A DNA stretch of 64,000 nucleotides from Hyphomicrobiales bacterium (GCA_900467745.1 UBQW01000037.1:124001-188000), one strand, 5' to 3'. Counted from the stretch's first letter, positions 43,933 to 52,683 are shown. Translations and numbers: made by a program. The notes: generated by a model not told the origin, from the sequence alone.

Positions 43933-45735
43933 CTATTTCTCTGTCGGCGCCGGCTTTCGCTTGAACAGCCCCTTCAGATTGTCGAAGAGCTCGATCTTCA
44001 CGCCGTGGCGGCGCATGATGACGCCCTGCTGGATAACGGAAAGCGTGTTGTTCCAGGCCCAGTAGATGACCAGACCGGCCGGGAAGCTTGCCAGCATGAA
44101 GGTGAAGACCAGCGGCATCCAGTTGAAGATCATCGCCTGCGTCGGATCCGGCGGGGTCGGGTTCATGCGCATTTGCAGGAACATCGTGACGCCCATGATC
44201 AGCGGCCAGACGCCGAGATGCAGGAAGGTCGGAGCGGCGAACGGCAGCAGGCCGAACAGGTTGATGAACGAGGTCGGATCGGGCGCCGAAAGGTCCTGGA
44301 TCCAGCCGAAGAACGGCGCGTGGCGCATCTCGATGGTGATGTAGATCACCTTGTAGAGCGAGAAGAAGATCGGGATCTGCAGCGCGATCGGCCAGCAACC
44401 GGCGATCGGGTTGATCTTTTCTTCCTTGTAGAGCGCCATGGTCGCCTGCTGCAGGCCCATGCGGTCGTCGCCGAACTTCGCCTTCAGCTCTTCCATCTTC
44501 GGCTGCATGCGCTTCATGTTCGCCATCGAAGCGTACTGCTTGCTGGCGAGCGGGAAGAACAGCGCCTTGACGACGATCGTGGTCATCAGGATCGCGACGC
44601 CGAAGTTGCCGAAGTAACGGAAGAAGAAGTCCATCAGTTTGAACATCGGCTTCGTCAGGAAGTAGAACCAGCCCCAGTCGATCAGGCGGTCGAAGCGCGG
44701 GATCTGGTAGGTAGCCTCGTAGCCGTCGATGACGGGAACTTCCTTGGCGCCGGCAAACACGAGGTTCTTCAGTTCGAGCGACTGGCCAGGTGCGACGGTA
44801 ACGGCGTTCTGCTTGTAGTCGGCCTGGAAGCGCGGCTGGCCATCCGTGAAGTGGCTGAAGCGAGCGTCGTAGGCGGTCGTCTGCGGCGGAATGATCGTCG
44901 CGGCCCAGTACTTGTCGGTGATGCCGAGCCAGCCGCCGGTCGCCGTTGCCGGCGTCACGGCTTCCTTCTCGACGGAAGCATACTTGCTCTCGATCAGGCC
45001 GTCTTCGCCGATCACGCCGATAAAGCCTTCGTGCAGCACGTAGGTCGAGGCGACGGCGGGCTTGTTGTAGCGCGTCACGCGGCCGTAGGAGGAGAGTGCT
45101 GCGGGCGCCTGGCCGGCATTGGTGATCTTGTCGGTGATCGTGAACATGTAGCGTTCGTCGACCGAGATCGTGCGGGCAAAGGTGATGTCCTTGTCATTGG
45201 TGTAGGTCAGCGTGACCGGGGTCTTTTCGGTCAGCTTCGCGCCCTCAGGAGCCGTCCAGAGCGTCGAGGGGCCGGGGACGTTGCCGGTCGCGGCGTCGCC
45301 GATATAGCCGAGTTCGGCGAAGTAGCCGTCCTTGGTTTCCGACGGGCTGAAGAGCGTGATGATCGGGCTCGAGTCATCCACGGTCTCGTGGTAGCCCTTG
45401 AGCTTCAGGTCGTCGAGGCGGCCGCCGGCAAGGTTGATCGAGCCGGAAAGCGCTGCCGTGTCGATGATGACGCGCGGGTTCTTGGCGAGCGCATCGGCCA
45501 GCGACGTGGTCGCCGGCGCCTGGCCGGTCGGAGCAGCGCCATTCGTCTGCGCGCCACCGGCTGCGCCATTGGCGGCTGGTGTCTGCGTCTGCTGGGTCGT
45601 CTGCTGTGCCTTCTGGGCAAGCTCGGCCTTGCGCTGCGCCTCGATGCGCGGATTCATGTAAAGGAATTGCCACCCGAGAACGATCAGCACGGAGAGAGCG
45701 ATCGCAATGAAGTAGTTGCGGTTGTTTTGCATCAT
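43933..45735 (-). CDS. yidC: Membrane protein insertase YidC
   Basis: 600 residues. N-terminal membrane anchor (about 8-25), a Gln/Thr/Ala-rich linker, the large periplasmic P1 domain (about 75-350), then the five-helix insertase core (about 370-570). The core shows FFRYFGNFGVAILMTTIVVK, MANMKRMQPKMEELKAKFGD and QIPIFFSLYKVIYI. It inserts and folds inner-membrane proteins with or without SecYEG. Its start overlaps the rnpA stop by 4 bases. Confidence 0.96.
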   Translation of the reverse strand: MMQNNRNYFIAIALSVLIVLGWQFLYMNPRIEAQRKAELAQKAQQTTQQTQTPAANGAAGGAQTNGAAPTGQAPATTSLADALAKNPRVIIDTAALSGSINLAGGRLDDLKLKGYHETVDDSSPIITLFSPSETKDGYFAELGYIGDAATGNVPGPSTLWTAPEGAKLTEKTPVTLTYTNDKDITFARTISVDERYMFTITDKITNAGQAPAALSSYGRVTRYNKPAVASTYVLHEGFIGVIGEDGLIESKYASVEKEAVTPATATGGWLGITDKYWAATIIPPQTTAYDARFSHFTDGQPRFQADYKQNAVTVAPGQSLELKNLVFAGAKEVPVIDGYEATYQIPRFDRLIDWGWFYFLTKPMFKLMDFFFRYFGNFGVAILMTTIVVKALFFPLASKQYASMANMKRMQPKMEELKAKFGDDRMGLQQATMALYKEEKINPIAGCWPIALQIPIFFSLYKVIYITIEMRHAPFFGWIQDLSAPDPTSFINLFGLLPFAAPTFLHLGVWPLIMGVTMFLQMRMNPTPPDPTQAMIFNWMPLVFTFMLASFPAGLVIYWAWNNTLSVIQQGVIMRRHGVKIELFDNLKGLFKRKPAPTEK

Positions 45736-46145
45736 ACGTTCCTGGGGCGGCCGTCTCCGGACCGCTTGTGTTTCGGCTTCGTCTCGACGCGAGCCGTAAG
45801 CTCAGCGGCTAATTGATGGAAGGATGCTTGGAGCACGTCCCTTCGCGCGACAACCACATAGTCGTGTCCGGGCTTCATTGCAAACCCTGCATGCAGCCGT
45901 ACCGCCTCTTTCAGGCGCCGACGCATGCGGTTTCTTTCAACCGCGTTGCCATGCTTCTTGGTGACGGTGAAGCCGACGCGGGCTTCGGTATTGGGTTCCT
46001 TCCTGTCGAGCACCTCGAGAAGGAAGAATCCACCCCTGCGTTTTTCGCCATTGCGAACAGCAAGAAACTGCGGGCGGCTTTTCAGCCGCCCGGCAGTTAT
46101 TTTGGGATCTTTGGTCGTCGGATCGCCCGTCATCTGATCGGGCAC
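45732..46145 (-). CDS. rnpA: Ribonuclease P protein component
   Basis: 137 residues from GTG at 46145, with AAGG 6 bases upstream; an ATG at 46133 (133 residues) is the alternative. The RNase P signature RNRMRRRLKEAVR and RVGFTVTKKHGNAVE bind the catalytic RNA. It helps mature tRNA 5' ends. 8 bases after rpmH and overlapping yidC by 4; yidD, often found between rnpA and yidC, is absent. Confidence 0.93.
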   Translation of the reverse strand: MPDQMTGDPTTKDPKITAGRLKSRPQFLAVRNGEKRRGGFFLLEVLDRKEPNTEARVGFTVTKKHGNAVERNRMRRRLKEAVRLHAGFAMKPGHDYVVVARRDVLQASFHQLAAELTARVETKPKHKRSGDGRPRNV

Positions 46146-46153
46146 TTCCGGCC

Positions 46154-46288
46154 TTAGGCCGAAAGACGCTTGCGGCCGCGGCCGCGACGAGCAACGATGA
46201 CCTTACGGCCGCCCTTGGTAGCCATACGTGCACGGAAACCGTGACGACGCTTGCGAACAAGCTTGGAAGGTTGGTAAGTACGCTTCAT
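46154..46288 (-). CDS. rpmH: 50S ribosomal protein L34
   Basis: 44-residue basic protein. MKRTYQPSKLVRKRRHGFRA, then MATKGGRKVIVARRGRGRKR, reads straight from the minus strand and ends in LSA and TAA. Standard length and sequence of bacterial L34. First gene of rpmH-rnpA-yidC, with a clear promoter 113 bases upstream. Confidence 0.97.
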   Translation of the reverse strand: MKRTYQPSKLVRKRRHGFRARMATKGGRKVIVARRGRGRKRLSA

Positions 46289-46738
46289 TTATTTTAATCA
46301 CCGCGGAGTGCGGCCCTTCTTGAATTTGCATAATGCAAGGAGCGTTGTTTTTCGAACGGCGGGAGGCTCAAAAAGCCTTATATGACCGGACGTGCGGCGG
46401 CTTATACGGACGAAGGTCGCGAAAGTCAATTATCGCAGGGAGAATCCGCTCTGCTCGCCTCTTGGGTGTGAAAATTAGCAGATGCTGTTAATGATTGCGC
46501 CATCGGCACTACATCACGCTCGCTATCATTTTATTCCGTTTCCGCAGCCCAAACGTGCGCCTATCGAGCCTCTGAGCGTTTTTCGCGCAAAAAATAGGGC
46601 CGGCAACCATCGTTCATGGATGATTTTTTATAGTAGCCGGCGAAAATATCGGAAATTCAACATTAATTGTTTTAGCGCAATTTGATCTAACGGCCGGGCA
46701 TCCAGTTTTCGGCCTCTAGTCTTATTGGGGGGATCCTT
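46289..46738. other. Gene-free 450-base region between rpmH and a chemoreceptor gene
   Basis: Divergent intergenic region. The rpmH-proximal third holds the rpmH leader and the promoter at 46401-46429. The chemoreceptor-proximal part is AT-rich (around 46620-46690), with no open frame, tRNA or strong hairpin that I can see; the receptor's own promoter is not obvious. Confidence 0.7.
46401..46429 (-). promoter_or_regulatory. Sigma-70 promoter for rpmH-rnpA-yidC
   Basis: On the minus strand: TTGACT (46424-46429), a 17-base spacer, TATAAG (46401-46406). Transcription would begin near 46394, about 105 bases before the rpmH ATG. Near-consensus boxes and ideal spacing fit a strong constitutive ribosomal-protein promoter. 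Confidence 0.75.
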
Positions 46739-48733
46739 TTGAAAATCCGAGGCAAGATCAACATACTCGTATGCGCCATGTCCTGCGTCGCGCTGGTTAT
46801 CGGCGCGACCGCTCTTTGGGCAGTGCAGCGCTACAACAACAATCTCTCCGCCTATGAGGATGCCGCCAGCCGCGCCTATTCCGGCGAGCGCCTGAACCGC
46901 TACGTGACCGCAACCGTTATGGAAGCGCGCGGCATCTATGGCGCCGCCTCGACAAAGGACGCCGCAAGCTTCGCCAAGGGCCTTTTGGCAGCACTCGACC
47001 AGATCGACGCCACCATCACATCCTGGACGCCGCTGGTTCCCGACAACCAGATGGATGCGTTCAACAAGCTCAAGGCCCGCTCGGCCGAATTCCGTACCTT
47101 CCGCGCCGAAACCGCGCGCCTCGGCACCGAGGTCAGCCCGCAGGCGGCCAACGAGCAAGGCAACAACGACGCCAACCGCGCCAACCGCAAGGCCTTCCAG
47201 GCCGAGATCGACGCGATCGTCGCCACCGATAAGGCGACGCTCGACGCCGTCAACCAGGAAGTCGAAAGCTTCCGCACCTCGGTCCTCTGGCTAGTTCTCG
47301 GCATCACCGGCTTTGGCATCGCGGCCGGCATCGGCATGGGCCTTTATGTCGGCACCATCCATCTCTCGCGTCCGATCAAGAAGGTCACCGAGGCGATCAA
47401 GAATGTCGCCGACGGCAACTTCGACACCGATGTTCCGTTCCCCGGCCGCAACGACGAGATCGGCGAAATGGCCGCCGCCGTCGCGGTGTTCAAGGAGAAT
47501 GGTCTGGCCGTTCGCCGCATGAACGCCCAGGAAGCCGCCATGCGCGCCAAGAGCGACGACCTGCAGTCGAGCATGTCCGTCGTCGTGGCCGCCGCTGCCG
47601 CCGGCGATTTCTCGCGCCGGATCGACAAGGATTACCAGGACGACAACCTCAACCAGTTCGCCAGCAACATCAACCAGTTGCTCTCGGGTGTCGATGGCGG
47701 CGTCGGCGAAACCCGCCGTGTTATCGCGAGCCTGTCCGAAGGCGATCTGACGCAGACCATGCGCGGCAACTTCCAGGGTGCCTTCGCCGAGCTGCAGAAG
47801 AATGTGAACAGCACCTTCGCCACGCTGCAATCGACCATGCGCGAAGTGCGCGAGACCGCCGAGGGCTTCCACGGCAACACCAACGAGCTGCGCGCAGCCA
47901 GCGACGACCTCTCCAAGCGCACGGAACAACAGGCGGCAGCGCTTGAGGAAACCTCTGCGGCGCTGGACGAGATCACCGCCGTCGTCAACAACTCGACCGA
48001 TCGCGCCCAGGAAGCCAGCGTCATGGTTTCCGAGGCCAAGGACGATGCTGGCAAGTCGGGCGTCGTCGTTCGCAACGCTGTCGATGCCATGGGCCGCATC
48101 GAGCAGGCCTCGCGCGAAATCAGCCAGATCATCAACGTCATCGACGAGATCGCCTTCCAGACCAACCTGCTGGCGCTGAACGCAGGTGTCGAGGCCGCGC
48201 GTGCCGGCGAAGCGGGCAAGGGCTTTGCCGTCGTCGCCCAGGAAGTTCGCGAACTCGCGCAGCGCTCGGCAACGGCCGCCAAGGATATCAAGGGCCTGAT
48301 CACCAAGTCCGGCGGCGAAGTCCAGATCGGCGTCAAGCTGGTGCAGGAGACCGGCGAGGCGCTCTCGCAGATCGAGCGCCGCGTCAACGCCATCAACGAC
48401 CACATCCACTCGATCGCCACGGCCGCCAAGGAGCAGTCGACCGGTCTGAAGGAGGTCAACACCGCCGTCAACCAGATGGACCAGGTGACACAGCAGAACG
48501 CCGCCATGGTCGAGGAAACCTCGGCGGCGACCCACAAGCTATCGTCGGAAGCAGACAGCCTCGTGCGCCTGATCTCGCGCTTCAAGGTGTCCGCGCAGCA
48601 TGCGGCGCCCGTGGCCGTCGCACGCTACGAGGAACACCGCCCGGTTGCCTCGCCCGCCCGCCGCGCGATCGGCAGCGTTGCCCGCGCCTTCAACGGCAAC
48701 GCCGCGGTCGACCAGAGCTGGGAAGAATTCTGA
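46739..48733 (+). CDS. Methyl-accepting chemotaxis protein with four-helix periplasmic domain
   Basis: 664 residues starting with TTG at 46739, where GGGGGGATCC lies just upstream and the first membrane helix (8-28) begins at once. A helical periplasmic sensor (about 30-180), membrane segment 2 (about 183-207) and HAMP with a second HAMP-like repeat (about 208-350) follow. The signalling domain has hairpin tip IAFQTNLLALNAGVEAARAG. It ends in QSWEEF, the same xWxxF tether as the receptor at 22935. Ligand unknown. Confidence 0.92.
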   Translation: MKIRGKINILVCAMSCVALVIGATALWAVQRYNNNLSAYEDAASRAYSGERLNRYVTATVMEARGIYGAASTKDAASFAKGLLAALDQIDATITSWTPLVPDNQMDAFNKLKARSAEFRTFRAETARLGTEVSPQAANEQGNNDANRANRKAFQAEIDAIVATDKATLDAVNQEVESFRTSVLWLVLGITGFGIAAGIGMGLYVGTIHLSRPIKKVTEAIKNVADGNFDTDVPFPGRNDEIGEMAAAVAVFKENGLAVRRMNAQEAAMRAKSDDLQSSMSVVVAAAAAGDFSRRIDKDYQDDNLNQFASNINQLLSGVDGGVGETRRVIASLSEGDLTQTMRGNFQGAFAELQKNVNSTFATLQSTMREVRETAEGFHGNTNELRAASDDLSKRTEQQAAALEETSAALDEITAVVNNSTDRAQEASVMVSEAKDDAGKSGVVVRNAVDAMGRIEQASREISQIINVIDEIAFQTNLLALNAGVEAARAGEAGKGFAVVAQEVRELAQRSATAAKDIKGLITKSGGEVQIGVKLVQETGEALSQIERRVNAINDHIHSIATAAKEQSTGLKEVNTAVNQMDQVTQQNAAMVEETSAATHKLSSEADSLVRLISRFKVSAQHAAPVAVARYEEHRPVASPARRAIGSVARAFNGNAAVDQSWEEF

Positions 48734-48760
48734 TCTCCCGGTCTGCAAACTGAACAAGAG

Positions 48761-48778
48761 CGCCGCCTTCGGGCGGCG
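48761..48778 (+). terminator. UUCG-capped hairpin after the chemoreceptor
   Basis: 7-bp stem CGCCGCC/GGCGGCG closed by a TTCG tetraloop, 27 bases past the stop and followed by TTCGCGTTTCGG. A stable hairpin with only a weak T tract; probable terminator. Confidence 0.6.
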
Positions 48779-48888
48779 TTCGCGTTTCGGCATTATGTCG
48801 CACCGCTCGCAAAGATTTGAAAGCGACGCGGTTTCGTCTAATATAGAGATTGAATCCGTGGCGCATGACGCCGGTTGGACGAGAAGCG

Positions 48889-50403
48889 ATGCCCGCCCCT
48901 GATCAAGGCCAAACTGTTCCCGAAGCACTCACGACGGCGACCGACGCCGCGCGCTCGTCATGCCGGCCCGCCGGCATGTTCGGCGGCATCTCCGGCAAGC
49001 TCCTGTGGCTGACCGTTATCTGCATCATGCTCGCCGAAGTGCTGATCTTCTTTCCCTCGGTGGCGTCCATGCGCCTTCGCTGGCTGGATGAGCGGCTGAA
49101 CGCCGCCGCTGCCGCCGCCATCGCCATCGATGGCCTGCAGCCGGTGGAGCTGCCGCGCGACCTGCAGCGGCAAACCCTGGAAGCAACGGGCACCAAGGCG
49201 ATCGTGCTGCGCAAGGACGGCACCTCGCGCCTGCTCGCCACCTGGGACATGCCGGCATCCGTCGATGAGCAATATGATCTCACCAGCGTGCCAGCCGTCA
49301 CCGCCATGCGCGATGCGCTCGACACGCTGATCTTCGGCGGCGACCGGATGATCCGCGTCTACGGGCCGGTGCAGGACACCAATATCGGTGTCGAAGTACT
49401 GATGAAGGACAAGCATCTGCGCAACGCGATGCTGCTCTATTCCCGCAACGTCTTCCTGCTGTCGATCCTGATCTCGCTGTTTACCGCCACGCTGGTCTTC
49501 TTCGCGATCAACCGCATTCTCATCCGGCCGATCCGTAGATTGACGGGCAGCATGCAGCAGTTTTCCGCCGATCCCGAAAATCCGCAGCATGTCTTCGTCG
49601 GCGATGGCGGGCGCGACGAGCTGGGCATTGCCGGCCGCCATCTGACCGCCATGCAGCTGCAGCTCCAGAAGACGCTGAAGCAGCAGAGCAATCTCGCGGC
49701 CCTCGGCCTCGCCGTCTCCAAGATCAATCACGATATGCGCAACATCCTCGCCTCCGCGCAGCTGATGTCCGACCGCCTGGTTGATGTCGACGATCCCATG
49801 GTGAAGCGCTTCGCCCCGAAGCTGCTGCGCACCATCGACCGCGCCGTCGGCTACACCACCGAAGTTCTCTCCTACGGCCAGGCCAGCGAATCGGCGCCCC
49901 GCCGCCGTCTCGTACGAGTGACCACGCTCGTCGAGGATGTCAGGGACATGCTGGCGATTGATCCGCAGAGCGATGTGGAGTTCGTCGAGCAGATCAACGC
50001 CGATCTCGAAGTGGATGCCGACAACGAGCAGCTGTTCCGCGTCATCCACAATCTCTGCCGCAACGCCCTGCAGGCGCTGACGTCAAACAATGCAGGCGCG
50101 GGCCCGCGACGCATCACCGTCGCCGCTCATCGCATCGGCAGCGTCGTCAGCATCACCGTCGATGACACCGGCCCCGGCATGCCGCAGAAGGCCCGCCAGA
50201 ACCTCTTCACCGCGTTTCGCGGCTCCGCTCGCTCCGGCGGCACGGGGCTTGGTCTCGCCATCGCCCGCGAACTGGTGCTCGCCCACGGCGGCACCATCGC
50301 GCTTGTGGAAAAACCATCGATCGGCACCCAGTTCCGGATCGAAATCCCCGATCGCCCTGTGTCGCTGGACGATTATCGCGGCCGCAGCCTCTTGGAAAAG
50401 TGA
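48889..50403 (+). CDS. Orphan membrane sensor histidine kinase
   Basis: 504 residues from the ATG at 48889; in-frame ATG 48865 and TTG 48850 are alternatives. Membrane helix 1 (about 38-56), a periplasmic domain (about 57-186), membrane helix 2 (about 187-208), HAMP (about 209-265), then the dimerisation domain with phospho-acceptor H281 in the unusual H-box KINHDMRNILAS. HATPase motifs are NLCRNALQAL, DDTGPGM and GTGLGLAIA. No response regulator adjoins. The HDMRN box differs from the common HELRTPL type and resembles HWE-unrelated minor kinase groups. Confidence 0.88.
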   Translation: MPAPDQGQTVPEALTTATDAARSSCRPAGMFGGISGKLLWLTVICIMLAEVLIFFPSVASMRLRWLDERLNAAAAAAIAIDGLQPVELPRDLQRQTLEATGTKAIVLRKDGTSRLLATWDMPASVDEQYDLTSVPAVTAMRDALDTLIFGGDRMIRVYGPVQDTNIGVEVLMKDKHLRNAMLLYSRNVFLLSILISLFTATLVFFAINRILIRPIRRLTGSMQQFSADPENPQHVFVGDGGRDELGIAGRHLTAMQLQLQKTLKQQSNLAALGLAVSKINHDMRNILASAQLMSDRLVDVDDPMVKRFAPKLLRTIDRAVGYTTEVLSYGQASESAPRRRLVRVTTLVEDVRDMLAIDPQSDVEFVEQINADLEVDADNEQLFRVIHNLCRNALQALTSNNAGAGPRRITVAAHRIGSVVSITVDDTGPGMPQKARQNLFTAFRGSARSGGTGLGLAIARELVLAHGGTIALVEKPSIGTQFRIEIPDRPVSLDDYRGRSLLEK

Positions 50404-50525
50404 TGCAATCCCGCGTTCCCGGCAGCTCGCGAAGAAAGACGTCACTTTTTTTACAAACCCTATTGCATTCATCCAGATGACCCTTTAGAGAACCGCTCAC
50501 GCCAGCGGGACACACCGCTGCAGAC

Positions 50526-50602
50526 GCACCCGTAGCTCAGCTGGATAGAGCACCAGACTACGAATCTGGGGGTCAGGAGTTCGAATCTCTTCGGGTGCGC
50601 CA
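50526..50602 (+). tRNA. tRNA-Arg (anticodon ACG)
   Basis: 77 bases including encoded CCA. Acceptor stem GCACCCG/CGGGTGC pairs fully. D-arm AGCTCAGCTGGATAGAGC; anticodon stem CCAGA/TCTGG with loop CTACGAA (ACG, read as ICG for CGU/CGC/CGA); T-arm AGGAG/CTCTT with TTCGAAT. Confidence 0.97.
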
Positions 50603-50618
50603 CTTCTCTTTTCTCACG

Positions 50619-50672
50619 AAAATTTAGCACGACGACCTCAAGCAAGGTCGAATTCTGCTCGTCTAAATTTTT
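50619..50672. other. Long imperfect inverted repeat downstream of tRNA-Arg
   Basis: AAAATTTAG (50619-50627) pairs with CTAAATTTT (50663-50671). Inside it ACGACGACCT pairs with AGGTCG and CTCGT around an asymmetric bulge. With the TTTTTAAAG that follows it may end the tRNA transcript. It may alternatively be the remnant of an insertion next to the tRNA. Confidence 0.4.
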
Positions 50673-50823
50673 AAAGCCGATCTCCGCGATTCCCATCCTC
50701 TGCGAGTCGTGAGACACTTCCCCGGTACGAAATCCATACGATCACCAGAGCGTTGCACAGGCCGGCATTCCCTCACGGAATGCAGGGCAGGTGTGTTCGC
50801 GCACTCGTTGCGAGGTCAGGCCG

Positions 50824-51045
50824 ATGGACTCAGATTTCTATGCGCAGCTAGCCACGGACGTTTTGGCGAAGCGCTCTCGTCATGCGGGAGCATCTCTGCG
50901 AGATCAATTCGAGCGGGACCGGTGTGCGTCGGATGCGGCCTGCTATGCGCTTGCGGCCGCCGGTCTGATCGATTTCGAGGAACTCACCGCCCGCATGTTT
51001 GCGCAGGAACGCGCGTTGCTCGATCGGCACGGGTTCCAACCTTGA
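50824..51045 (+). CDS. Small uncharacterised protein, first of a coupled pair
   Basis: 73-residue soluble acidic protein (MDSDFYAQLATDVLAKRSRH; later DFEELTARMFAQERALLDRH). No signal peptide, membrane segment or known domain. Its stop overlaps the start of the next gene by one base (TGATG), supporting a real coupled pair. It lies 220 bases after tRNA-Arg, within accessory sequence. Only a weak ribosome site (GAGGTCAGGCCG). Confidence 0.55.
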   Translation: MDSDFYAQLATDVLAKRSRHAGASLRDQFERDRCASDAACYALAAAGLIDFEELTARMFAQERALLDRHGFQP

Positions 51046-51263
51046 TGGCCCGCCGCAAGAAGAAGCGGGAAGCCCCTTTCACTCTGGAGGTCGCCATGCT
51101 GCATTTGTCGGGCCTCGATTGGATCGAGACCTTCGAATATGTCTCGCGACGGCACGGGATCGGCATGACCAGCAGCGATATCAAGGTCTTTGCCGTGGCC
51201 GCCGAGTATAGCTACGAGCTCGAGCTTATAGAGGCTGTCCGCAAAGGGTGGATCTATGTCTGA
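51045..51263 (+). CDS. Small basic uncharacterised protein, second of a coupled pair
   Basis: 72 residues beginning with a strongly basic MARRKKKREAPF and continuing as a helical domain (LEVAMLHLSGLDWIETFEYV, then SDIKVFAVAAEYSYELELIE). The charge of the N-terminus suggests nucleic-acid contact, but no domain is recognised. Start within the stop of the preceding gene. The acidic-then-basic pairing recalls toxin-antitoxin layouts, without further support. Confidence 0.5.
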   Translation: MARRKKKREAPFTLEVAMLHLSGLDWIETFEYVSRRHGIGMTSSDIKVFAVAAEYSYELELIEAVRKGWIYV

Positions 51264-51293
51264 GCGCGTGCCGAGCGCGTCTGACTAATCGCC

Positions 51294-51518
51294 CTACCGC
51301 CGCCGACCAACCGACGAAATCATATACCCCACGGCGAACGTCATCGGCGCCACCGCGATCCCGGTGCTGATGACACCGGCCGGCGTGATCCTGGCGCTGC
51401 CTTGCAGCGTGACGTGCTTTCCGACGCGTAGGTCGAAGACCGATTTCATTTCCTCCGGGTGAGAGGGGATATCGTTTGAGAGTTCGTCCTGAAGAGCTGA
51501 CACTGTCTGATCCTCCAT
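51294..51518 (-). CDS. Small hypothetical protein with one hydrophobic segment
   Basis: 74 residues from the ATG at 51518. Acidic N-terminal half (QTVSALQDELSNDIPSHPEE), then a beta-rich stretch (VFDLRVGKHVTLQGSARITP) and one hydrophobic helix near 50-70 ending in GRRR, possibly membrane-bound with a basic tail inside. The open frame extends upstream to 51983 only as antisense to the lipoprotein gene. No ribosome site stands out, so the call is moderate. Confidence 0.5.
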   Translation of the reverse strand: MEDQTVSALQDELSNDIPSHPEEMKSVFDLRVGKHVTLQGSARITPAGVISTGIAVAPMTFAVGYMISSVGRRR

Positions 51519-51641
51519 CTTGATGTTGGCGCCTGCGCGATGCGGGCGTGGCGCTAGCTTGGCACAATGTTGCCAGACGATTGTCTCGGCAAGATGCCTT
51601 TTGGGGCAGGACATGCCGTGGCCGTGGGCCGGAGAGATTGA

Positions 51642-51968
51642 ATGCTGAGCAATATGGTTCGTGGAATGGTGTTTCTGGCGTCGGTGGCGGCCTTGGCCGG
51701 TTGCGTCGATCATGCCAACGGCCCGATGCTGACGCCCGTCAACACGCTCGACCCGCCGCTCAATCCACCCGGCATCGCCCACAACATCTGCGTCGCCGAT
51801 GGCAACGTCATGTACAACGAGGCGCGCAAGCAATACGAGGCGCGGGCGCAGATGTCGCGCTATGCGATCGATCCCGCCAACGAGGAAGCGCAGGCGAGGG
51901 CGGCCGCGCGCCGTCAATATGTCGCCTGCATCTCCAGCCAGGGCTACCGCGCCGTCTACGACCAGTAG
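51642..51968 (+). CDS. Small lipoprotein
   Basis: 108 residues with a type II signal peptide: hydrophobic MVFLASVAALAG and the lipid-acceptor C21 in LAGC. The mature part is Asn/Pro-rich and then helical (EARKQYEARAQMSRYAIDPA), with two further cysteines (HNICVAD, YVACISSQ) that could form a disulfide. GGAGAGATTGA precedes the ATG. Function unknown; processed by LspA like other lipoproteins. Confidence 0.8.
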   Translation: MLSNMVRGMVFLASVAALAGCVDHANGPMLTPVNTLDPPLNPPGIAHNICVADGNVMYNEARKQYEARAQMSRYAIDPANEEAQARAAARRQYVACISSQGYRAVYDQ

Positions 51969-52133
51969 AGCGGCCGGAATCACGCCTAAAGCGCAATCAG
52001 GATCACGCCGTAGGCGTAATCGAGATCACGCGCAATCGCCTGCGATCACGACTGTTGGAGCGCGCGTGCAGGCGCGGAACTTTGCAAGCTGAGACGGCAT
52101 TTTCTTCATGTGAATCCTGAAGGAGGGTTTATC

Positions 52134-52511
52134 ATGAAAATCTCCCGTTACATCCCGTCCGTCCTGTCGCTTGGTGTCATCGCGGCGCTCTCGGCTGCGG
52201 TGCCTGTTCAGGCAGCCCCTGCCGACCATTCCATGCCGCAGGCTCAAGTGATTCAGGTGGCGCAGACCCAGCCGGGCTATTGGCACGGTTATCACGGCTC
52301 GCGCGCCGAGCGGCCCGGCACCCGTCTGCATGACGGCTACTGGTATCCCGATGCCGCCTTCGGCGTCGACCGCCAGACCACCGGCTCGATCACCGAGCGC
52401 CCGATGCAGCCCCAGCCCCCAATGCAGCAAATGCACAGGCAGACCTATTGCCAGGGCACCTTCGGCGGCACCAATGGCGACGGCTCCATGCCATGCGGCA
52501 ACGAGTGGTGA
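52134..52511 (+). CDS. Small secreted hypothetical protein
   Basis: 125 residues with a Sec signal peptide (cleavage near VQA-AP, residue 27). The mature part is rich in Tyr, Trp, His, Gly and Gln (GYWHGYHGSRAERPGTRLHD, GYWYPDAAFG, then a Pro/Gln/Met run), with two cysteines (TYCQGTFGG and MPCGNEW). GAAGGAGGG precedes the ATG. No known domain. The cuckoo-like sRNA begins about 180 bases downstream. Confidence 0.8.
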   Translation: MKISRYIPSVLSLGVIAALSAAVPVQAAPADHSMPQAQVIQVAQTQPGYWHGYHGSRAERPGTRLHDGYWYPDAAFGVDRQTTGSITERPMQPQPPMQQMHRQTYCQGTFGGTNGDGSMPCGNEW

Positions 52512-52654
52512 GTCGGTCTCGAAGGCGACGGCACGGGCCGCCGCCTTCGGCCCATGTGGCTGGAATTGCTCATATCTTGGCAGGTTTGATGAAATGATGT
52601 GCATGAATCGAATGCGAATGACGATCTAAGGGGTCGTGTTATGCGTTCGGCGCA

Positions 52655-52683
52655 TTGCTGCGTTGCGGTATTCTCCCTATTCC
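52655..52683 (+). promoter_or_regulatory. Candidate promoter for the three-hairpin sRNA
   Basis: TTGCTG (52655-52660), a 17-base spacer and TATTCC (52678-52683); initiation would fall near 52690. The -10 is poor for sigma-70, and an alternative (heat-shock type) sigma factor is possible. The RNA could also be processed from the upstream mRNA. Confidence 0.35.

Noticed and set aside
43000..45816. A 938-codon open frame on the plus strand across engB and yidC
   Set aside because: Antisense to two well-supported genes and running through their terminator; low-complexity charged product without motifs.
47291..48535. A 414-codon minus-strand frame opposite the third chemoreceptor
   Set aside because: Shadow of the repetitive, Ala-rich MCP coding sequence; no homology features.
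50526..50602. tRNA-Arg as the attachment site of an integrated island
   Set aside because: No repeat of the tRNA 3' end and no integrase were found downstream within the window, so integration is unproven.
51294..51983. A 229-codon minus-strand frame covering the lipoprotein gene
   Set aside because: Only the last 74 codons, after the ATG at 51518, lie outside the lipoprotein gene; the rest is antisense.
51975..52060. Loose recurrence of ATCACGCC/ATCACGCG and CGCAATC words
   Set aside because: Irregular spacing and short units; not a CRISPR or true tandem repeat.
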